Origin: Rhodococcus jostii RHA1
GTDB lineage: Bacteria; Actinomycetota; Actinomycetes; Mycobacteriales; Mycobacteriaceae
Reading direction: 5' to 3'
NCBI RefSeq assembly: GCF_000014565.1
Contig: NC_008268.1
Location: 4,592,501 to 4,656,500, forward strand
DNA: 64,000 nucleotides
Shown here one piece after another: positions 58,652-64,000 of the stretch. The notes below the pieces were generated by a model. It saw only the letters and a program-made list of their open reading frames with translations. It was not told where the DNA came from and did no database searches. Position 1 is the first letter of the stretch; the number at the start of each line of letters is the position of its first letter. Both the position numbers and the translations under genes were made by a program.

Positions 58652-59160
58652 GTCGCGCGGTGTTGTCGATCGGATCGAACGTCGGCGACAGTCTTGCCCA
58701 TCTGCAGTCCGTTCTCGACGGGCTGGGTGACGCGGTCGTGGCGGTCTCTCCGGTGTATTCGACGGCGCCGTGGGGCGGTGTGGAGCAGCAGGACTTCCTC
58801 AACGCGGTTCTCGTCGTCGACGATCCCGCACTCGACGGTTACGGCTGGCTGCGACGCGGGCAGGAACTCGAGGCCGCCGCCGACCGGGTGCGGATCGAAC
58901 GGTGGGGCCCCCGCACGCTCGACGTCGACGTCGTCACGTGCGACGACGTCCGCAGCGACGACCCGGAACTGACGTTGCCGCACCCGAGAGCACACGAGCG
59001 TGCGTTCGTGCTGATTCCGTGGCTGGACGTCGAACCCGAGGCCGTCCTGCGGGTCGACGGGACGACGACCCGGGTGGATGCGCTGCTGCCACTGCTGGAC
59101 GACGACGAACGGGCCGGCGTGCACCGGACGCAACTCGTTCTGGACCGGCGGTCGCGATGA
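58648..59160 (+). CDS. folK: 6-hydroxymethyl-dihydropterin diphosphokinase
   Basis: 170 residues. SIGSNVGDS at the start, [19 protein letters not shown] in the middle and [16 protein letters not shown] (the two magnesium aspartates) identify HPPK. It makes the pterin diphosphate used by FolP. ATGA overlaps on both sides couple it to folB and the DUF3180 gene. Confidence 0.95.
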   Translation: MSRAVLSIGSNVGDSLAHLQSVLDGLGDAVVAVSPVYSTAPWGGVEQQDFLNAVLVVDDPALDGYGWLRRGQELEAAADRVRIERWGPRTLDVDVVTCDDVRSDDPELTLPHPRAHERAFVLIPWLDVEPEAVLRVDGTTTRVDALLPLLDDDERAGVHRTQLVLDRRSR

Positions 59161-59648
59161 AGCCGGAACCGACGGGCACGATGAAACCCACCCGGATCTG
59201 GGATCTGCTGTTCCTGGCCGCTCTCGCCGTCGCCGCCACCTGGATCCTGGTCCGGGTGTTCTACGGCTCGTTTCCGCCGATTCCCGTGTACGCCGGGGCG
59301 TCGCTGTACCCGGTCGCGCTGATCGAGGTCGTGCTCGCGTTCATGGTGCGATCCCGGGTCAGCAATCATCAGGTGGGCGACGGACCGCGTCAGCTGCACC
59401 CGATCACCGCCGCCCGGGTGGCGGCGCTCGCCAAGGCGTCCGCGCTCGTCGGTGCCGCGACGGCGGGGGTGTGGGGCGGTTTCCTGCTGTACCTGCTTCC
59501 GCAGCGGTCGGTGCTCCGGGCTGCGGTCTCGGACACTCCCGGCGCGTGGGTGGGTCTCGTCGCCGCGCTTGCCCTCGTCGGCGCGGCGCTGTGGTTGGAA
59601 CATTGCTGCCGCACTCCCGACGACCCCTCGGACGAGCCGGCGCACTAG
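59157..59648 (+). CDS. DUF3180 membrane protein
   Basis: 163 residues with four hydrophobic helices. DUF3180 proteins follow folK in mycolic-acid actinobacteria. No biochemical role is known. Coupled to folK by ATGA. After its stop the next gene is 69 nt away and has its own promoter-like element. Confidence 0.88.
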   Translation: MKPEPTGTMKPTRIWDLLFLAALAVAATWILVRVFYGSFPPIPVYAGASLYPVALIEVVLAFMVRSRVSNHQVGDGPRQLHPITAARVAALAKASALVGAATAGVWGGFLLYLLPQRSVLRAAVSDTPGAWVGLVAALALVGAALWLEHCCRTPDDPSDEPAH

Positions 59649-59705
59649 GGCACAGGGGATCGCCGCAGGTCCGATGGAATGCGCGGCGCACCCTTCGCGG
59701 CCAAG

Positions 59706-59718
59706 TACCCTGGCACCA
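59706..59718 (+). promoter_or_regulatory. -10 element of a leaderless membrane-protein transcript
   Basis: TACCCT at 59706-59711, then GGCACC, then ATG 59718: the same spacing as at the amidase gene, and again no ribosome-binding site. Confidence 0.45.
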
Positions 59719-60692
59719 TGACGAATCCTGGTCGCCTCAAGTCTGCGCGCCGCAACAGGCGCAGCGCGAGCCAGATGATCGTTGCGGGGTTGCTCGCCCT
59801 CGCGGTGATCGCGTCCCTCTTCCTGATCTTCAGCGACAGCGTCCAACTCCTGCGGGTGGGCCTGGTGGCCGCACTGTGGGCCGCCACGGTCGGTGCCATC
59901 GCCATGACGAAGTACCGGCGCGAGTCGGCGCTCGACAAGGCGAAGGTCAACGACCTGCAGACCGTCTACGAGTTGCAGCTCGAGCGGGAGATCTCGGCAC
60001 GGCGCGAATACGAGCTCACCGTCGAGAAGCGGGTGCGCAGCGAGGTGCGCGCCGACGCCGAAGAACTTGCCGCGCTGCGTGCCGAACTCTCGTCGCTCCG
60101 CAAGAATCTCGAGGCCCTGTTCGACGGCGCGATGCCGACCGAACGGATCGCGCTGCGGGCGGATTCGACGCGTGTGCAGGAACTTGCAGGCGGGTCGTAC
60201 AGCAGTTACCAGCCTGCTGCGTCGGGCCTGTACATCCCAGGGGCGGGACATGCCGCCGGGGCGGGGCATCAGAGTGGTTCCGCCCAGTCGTCGCACCACT
60301 TCGCGAATCCGGACGACGATCCGGTCACCGCCGAGACGTCCATCGTCGAGCCCGCCTATGCCGGACACACCGAACCCGAGATCGAGATCGAGGTCGAGCC
60401 GGAACCGGAGCCCGAGCAGGTTGCCGAGACTCGGCAGGCTCCCGAGCCGGAGCCGGTCGCGGAGGTCGAGCCCGAACCTGTCGCGAAGCCCGAGCCGGAG
60501 CCCGACTCAGAGGCAGCGGCAGGGGCAGAGGCCGAGCCCGAAGCGCGGCCGGGCCGCCGACGCGCGCCCGAGGACGACGAACCGTCGGGTGCGCACGCCA
60601 ACGGGCTGTCGGTCGCCGAGATCATGGCCAACATGCAGTCGGCATCCGGGGCCGCCCAGAGCACCGGCGGCAGGCGTCGCCGGGCCGAATAA
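59718..60692 (+). CDS. Actinobacterial membrane protein with coiled coil and acidic Glu/Pro tail (DUF6779-like)
   Basis: 324 residues: two membrane helices (about 17-57), a charged coiled-coil segment at about 65-130, then a low-complexity region rich in EPEPEP repeats, ending in a basic RRRR(A)E tail. Homologues sit at this place in rhodococci and mycobacteria; function is unknown. The architecture suggests an envelope-associated scaffold. ATG 59718 is chosen over the frame start at 59679, which overlaps the -10. Confidence 0.82.
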   Translation: MTNPGRLKSARRNRRSASQMIVAGLLALAVIASLFLIFSDSVQLLRVGLVAALWAATVGAIAMTKYRRESALDKAKVNDLQTVYELQLEREISARREYELTVEKRVRSEVRADAEELAALRAELSSLRKNLEALFDGAMPTERIALRADSTRVQELAGGSYSSYQPAASGLYIPGAGHAAGAGHQSGSAQSSHHFANPDDDPVTAETSIVEPAYAGHTEPEIEIEVEPEPEPEQVAETRQAPEPEPVAEVEPEPVAKPEPEPDSEAAAGAEAEPEARPGRRRAPEDDEPSGAHANGLSVAEIMANMQSASGAAQSTGGRRRRAE

Positions 60693-60839
60693 GGCCGGAC
60701 GCGCCCGAGGATCAACCCGCATCGTGTGAGGCATATATCACTCTGCCTGCGCATGGCGGGCCGTGTTAGAGCCGGGCTATCCTCACCCTGGAACGTCTGG
60801 TACCCGCCGAGCGGGACTGGAACGAACGAGAGGACGAAG

Positions 60840-61766
60840 GTGACCTCTTTCGGGATCACTAATGGCCCTGCGCCTGCGAGGTTGACGGTAGGAATCGTCT
60901 CCGCCGGCCGGGTCGGTACAGCAATCGGTGCCGCGTTGGAGCGGGCAGGTCACGTCGTCGTCGCCTGCTCGGCCGTCTCCGACGCGTCACGTCACCGAGC
61001 CCGGACCCGGCTTCCCGAGACCGAGATTCTGCCGGTGGCAGAGGTCGCGGCCCGTTCCGAACTGCTCGTTCTCGCCGTCCCCGACGCCGAACTGCCGTCG
61101 CTGATCGCGGGGCTGGCCTCCACCCGTGCGGTGCCGAGTCGCGCGATCGTGGCCCACACGTCCGGCGCGAACGGCATCGGGATCCTCGACCCCCTTACCG
61201 AGCAGGGCGTCGTTCCGCTCGCGATTCACCCCGCGATGACGTTCACCGGGCACGACGAGGACACCGTCCGTCTCGCGTCCGCCTGTTTCGGCATCACCGC
61301 CGCCGACGATATCGGTTACGCGATCGCGCAGTCGCTGGTCCTCGAGATCGGCGGCGAGCCCGTCCGGGTCCGCGAGGACATGCGACCGCTGTACCACGCC
61401 GCTCTCGCCCACGGCAGCAACCACCTGGTGACGCTCGTCGTCGACGCCGTGGCCGCGCTGCGCGTCGCCCTCGAAGGCCAGGAACTGCTCGGCCAGGAGT
61501 TGATCGGCGACGATCCGAACGGCCTGGCCGAACGAGTTCTCCAGCCGCTACTGTCCGCGGCGCTCGACAACGCCCTGCGGCGCGGGCCGTCGGCGCTGAC
61601 GGGGCCGGTCGCGCGGGGCGATTCGGAAGCGGTCGCCACGCATCTGCGGGTACTCGAAGAGGTCGATCCGCGGATCGCGGCCGGCTACCGCGCCCTGTCC
61701 CTGAGGTCGGCGCAACGCGCCGGTGCGACACCCGAACTGCTGGAAATCCTGGAAGACCGGAGGTGA
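60840..61766 (+). CDS. Rossmann-like/DUF2520 protein, candidate ketopantoate reductase
   Basis: 308 residues. N-terminal NAD(P)-binding fold with [15 protein letters not shown] (GxGxxG-like), an SGANGIGIL segment, [12 protein letters not shown], and a helical DUF2520 domain with [11 protein letters not shown]. The gene is fixed directly before panC-panD-coaX, and no panE is seen here. By context it may reduce ketopantoate to pantoate, the step missing between panB and panC. GTG 60840 has GAGAGGA upstream; the stop overlaps panC (GTGA). Confidence 0.8.
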   Translation: MTSFGITNGPAPARLTVGIVSAGRVGTAIGAALERAGHVVVACSAVSDASRHRARTRLPETEILPVAEVAARSELLVLAVPDAELPSLIAGLASTRAVPSRAIVAHTSGANGIGILDPLTEQGVVPLAIHPAMTFTGHDEDTVRLASACFGITAADDIGYAIAQSLVLEIGGEPVRVREDMRPLYHAALAHGSNHLVTLVVDAVAALRVALEGQELLGQELIGDDPNGLAERVLQPLLSAALDNALRRGPSALTGPVARGDSEAVATHLRVLEEVDPRIAAGYRALSLRSAQRAGATPELLEILEDRR

Positions 61767-62710
61767 GTTCCGTGAGCGATCTGCAGGGCGGATACAAGCG
61801 CGGCGAACTGACCGTGCACCACGACCCGAGCGTGCTGACCCGGGTCTCGAAGGCGCTGCGCGGTGTCGGCCGCCAGGTCGCGCTCGTGCCGACGATGGGG
61901 GCCCTCCACACGGGCCATCTGGAGCTGGTGCGGCAGGCCAAGCTCACCGGCGCGGTGGTGATCGTCTCGATCTTCGTCAACCCGTTGCAGTTCGGCGCCG
62001 GCGAAGACCTCGACGCCTACCCGCGCACCCTCGACGCCGATCTCGAACTGCTGCGGGAGGCCGGAGTCGAGCTGGCGTTCGTGCCCACCGCAGCCACCAT
62101 GTACCCGGCAGGACCGCGGACCACGATCCATCCCGGACCGCTGGGCGCCGAGCTGGAAGGCGTGTCCAGGCCGACGCACTTCGCGGGCATGCTCACCGTC
62201 GTCGCCAAGCTGCTGCAGATCGCCGCGCCGAACGTCGCGTACTTCGGTGAGAAGGACTACCAGCAGCTGACGTTGATCCGGCAGATGGTGACCGACCTGA
62301 ACTTCGACGTCCGGATCTTCGGCGTGCCCACGGTGCGTGAGCACGACGGACTGGCACTGTCTTCGCGCAATCGCTACCTCGACGAGGCGCAGCGCAGCGC
62401 GGCGACGGCACTGTCCGCGGCCCTGATCGCCGGCGCCCACGCCGCGGCCGGGGGCGCCGAGGCGATCCTCGCCACCGCGCGCGAGGTGCTGGCGTCCGTC
62501 CCTGAGGTGGAGGTCGACTACCTCGAGGTGCGGGGCGTCGATCTCGGCCCCGCCCCCGAGCGGGGCGACGGCAGGCTGCTCGTCGCAGCCAAGGTCGGGA
62601 CCACCCGCCTGATCGACAACGTCGGTGTCGCCGTCGGCACCGGATTCCTCGAACGCGACGCCGAACCACCGTCGGACGCGTCGGCCGCAGACGAACTTCT
62701 TTCCCGCTAG
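61763..62710 (+). CDS. panC: Pantothenate synthetase
   Basis: 315 residues. Condenses pantoate and beta-alanine using ATP. The nucleotidylyltransferase motifs [30 protein letters not shown] and the KMSKS-like LSSRNRYL are intact. GTG 61763 (GTGA overlap) or GTG 61772 may be used. Followed by panD after 18 nt. Confidence 0.96.
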   Translation: MSSVSDLQGGYKRGELTVHHDPSVLTRVSKALRGVGRQVALVPTMGALHTGHLELVRQAKLTGAVVIVSIFVNPLQFGAGEDLDAYPRTLDADLELLREAGVELAFVPTAATMYPAGPRTTIHPGPLGAELEGVSRPTHFAGMLTVVAKLLQIAAPNVAYFGEKDYQQLTLIRQMVTDLNFDVRIFGVPTVREHDGLALSSRNRYLDEAQRSAATALSAALIAGAHAAAGGAEAILATAREVLASVPEVEVDYLEVRGVDLGPAPERGDGRLLVAAKVGTTRLIDNVGVAVGTGFLERDAEPPSDASAADELLSR

Positions 62711-62728
62711 AAGAGTAAGGACCGGAAC

Positions 62729-63175
62729 ATGTTTCGCACCATGATGAAGTCGAAGATCCATCGCGCCACCGTCACGCACGCCGACCTGCACTACGTGGGC
62801 TCGGTGACGGTCGACCAGGATCTGATGGACGCCGCCGACCTTCTCGAGGGCGAGCAGGTGTGCATCGTCGACATCGACAACGGCGCGCGGCTCGAAACGT
62901 ATGTGATCGCCGGCGAGCGGGGAAGTGGTGTCATCGGGATCAACGGTGCGGCAGCGCATCTGGTCAAGCCCGGCGACCTCGTCATCCTCATCGCGTACGG
63001 CGTCATGAACGAGCAGGAGGTGCGCGACTACGAGCCGCGTGTCGTGTTCGTCGACGCCGCCAACTCACCGATCGAGCTCGGCGCCGACCCCGCGCACGCG
63101 CCGGAGGGCTCCGGTCTCATCACCCCGCGCATGCTGTCGACGCTCGACGCCGAGCGCGAATCCAGTTTGGTGTAA
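62729..63175 (+). CDS. panD: Aspartate 1-decarboxylase
   Basis: 148 residues. Makes beta-alanine from aspartate using a pyruvoyl group formed by self-cleavage at G24-S25 in HYVGSVTVD. The segment [16 protein letters not shown] is typical. Coupled with panC and coaX (3 nt to coaX), so beta-alanine supply and use are coordinated. Confidence 0.96.
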   Translation: MFRTMMKSKIHRATVTHADLHYVGSVTVDQDLMDAADLLEGEQVCIVDIDNGARLETYVIAGERGSGVIGINGAAAHLVKPGDLVILIAYGVMNEQEVRDYEPRVVFVDAANSPIELGADPAHAPEGSGLITPRMLSTLDAERESSLV

Positions 63176-63178
63176 CCC

Positions 63179-63994
63179 ATGCTCCTCACCGTCGACGTCC
63201 GGAACACGAACATCGTTCTCGGACTGTTCACCGGGTCCGGCGAACACTCGAAGTTGGTGCAGGACTGGCGGATGCGCACCGACGCGAGGATGACGGCGGA
63301 CGAGCTGGCCCTCATCTTCCGGGGCCTCCTCGGCGCGCACACGGATCAGATCACCGGTGTGTCCGCGCTGTCGACGGTGCCGTCGGTGCTGCGGGAGATC
63401 CGCGTGATGCTGACGCGGTACTGGGGGCACGTCCCGCACGTGCTGGTGGAACCCGGGGTGCGAACCGGTGTTCCGCTGCTCGTCGACAACCCCAAGGAGG
63501 TGGGCGCCGACCGGATCGTGAACAGTCTTGCGGCGCATCACCTCTACGACGCACCGTGCATCGTGGTCGACTTCGGGACGTCCACATGTGTCGACGTCGT
63601 GTCCGCCAAGGGCGAGTTTCTCGGCGGCGCCATCGCGCCCGGCCTCGAGATCTCCTCGGACGCACTCGCGTCGCAGTCGGCGGCGCTGCGCAAGGTCGAA
63701 CTGGTGCGGCCCCGCTCCGTCGTCGGCAAGAACACCGTCGAGTGCATGCAGTCGGGTGCGGTGTTCGGTTTCGCCGGTCTCGTCGACGGGTTGGTCCGCC
63801 GCGTGCGCAAGGAACTGCCCGCCTTCTCCGGTTCCGACGTGGTGGTGATCGCGACCGGTGACCGCGCGCCGCTGATCATGCCCGAGACGGAAACCGTCGA
63901 CGAGCACGAACCGGATCTCACGCTCGAAGGCCTGCGCCTGGTCTACGAGCGGAATCAGGCTCGCCGGGGTGCGCGTCGCAGCCCGCTCGAGTGA
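63179..63994 (+). CDS. coaX: Type III pantothenate kinase
   Basis: 271 residues. Phosphorylates pantothenate, first step of CoA synthesis. N-terminal [14 protein letters not shown] (phosphate 1 loop), [11 protein letters not shown] and [12 protein letters not shown] (phosphate 2), then [11 protein letters not shown] are characteristic of CoaX rather than CoaA. The usual N-terminal DxGNT is DVRNT. The window ends 6 nt after its stop. Confidence 0.95.
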   Translation: MLLTVDVRNTNIVLGLFTGSGEHSKLVQDWRMRTDARMTADELALIFRGLLGAHTDQITGVSALSTVPSVLREIRVMLTRYWGHVPHVLVEPGVRTGVPLLVDNPKEVGADRIVNSLAAHHLYDAPCIVVDFGTSTCVDVVSAKGEFLGGAIAPGLEISSDALASQSAALRKVELVRPRSVVGKNTVECMQSGAVFGFAGLVDGLVRRVRKELPAFSGSDVVVIATGDRAPLIMPETETVDEHEPDLTLEGLRLVYERNQARRGARRSPLE

Positions 63995-64000
63995 CGGGTT

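Overview
The window reads as a chromosomal segment of a high-GC mycolic-acid actinobacterium, most likely a large-genome Rhodococcus (opacus/jostii type). Three things point there: an actinobacterial 23S/5S rRNA end, strong G/C third-position bias with many GTG/TTG starts and GTGA/ATGA overlaps, and the block ftsH-folE-folP-folB-folK-DUF3180-(membrane protein)-DUF2520-panC-panD-coaX that is conserved in mycobacteria and rhodococci. The species call is inference.

Layout. 1-3075: 3' part of a 23S rRNA gene, 5S rRNA and a strong terminator. 3247-6319: ABC importer resembling the ectoine/hydroxyectoine system EhuBCDA. 6327-9888: bile-acid/Na+ symporter-family protein, divergent LysR regulator, and an ion-transporter-superfamily permease. 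10188-22251: accessory catabolic region. An MFS exporter and a PucR regulator flank a probable operon encoding a GlcG-like protein, a heme-oxygenase-like diiron oxidase (HDO), a Rieske ferredoxin, an FAD ferredoxin reductase, an aldehyde dehydrogenase, a second Rieske protein, a gamma-glutamyltransferase-like enzyme and a RidA protein. A GntR-MFS pair follows. 22259-27462: an M1 peptidase translationally coupled to a 1296-residue Pls/PosA-type single-module synthetase with a lysine-like specificity code. 27604-29619: a DGPF protein and ECF42 sigma factor behind a matching promoter. 29616-33851: an NCS1 permease-TetR-aguB-aguA operon for agmatine use. 34066-35313: an orphan MCE protein. 35393-38280: SAM-IV-type riboswitch, class V aminotransferase, a shortened luciferase-like protein and a flavin reductase. 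38322-44044: YbaK-like deacylase, DUF3533-type membrane protein with a divergent TetR and a 31-bp operator, PhaC-like hydrolase, FAD oxidoreductase, and a dienoyl-CoA isomerase. 44156-46549: EmrB/QacA-type MFS, a perfect 38-nt palindrome, a 26-bp tandem repeat, and inorganic pyrophosphatase. 46657-50671: dacB, DUF2342 zincin, tilS, hpt. 50687-54282: an unusual Ser/Thr kinase (DFN instead of DFG) and an amidase. 54494-63994: ftsH, the folate genes and the pantothenate/CoA genes.

The best candidate for an undescribed system is the HDO operon (13459-20310). All six expected metal ligands are present, and a dedicated Rieske/FAD electron chain plus aldehyde, gamma-glutamyl and imine-handling enzymes sit beside it. 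This suggests oxidative breakdown of an amine or amino-acid-like compound. Second is the Pls-like synthetase with its coupled M1 peptidase. All functional claims rest on motifs and gene context read by eye; no database search was run.
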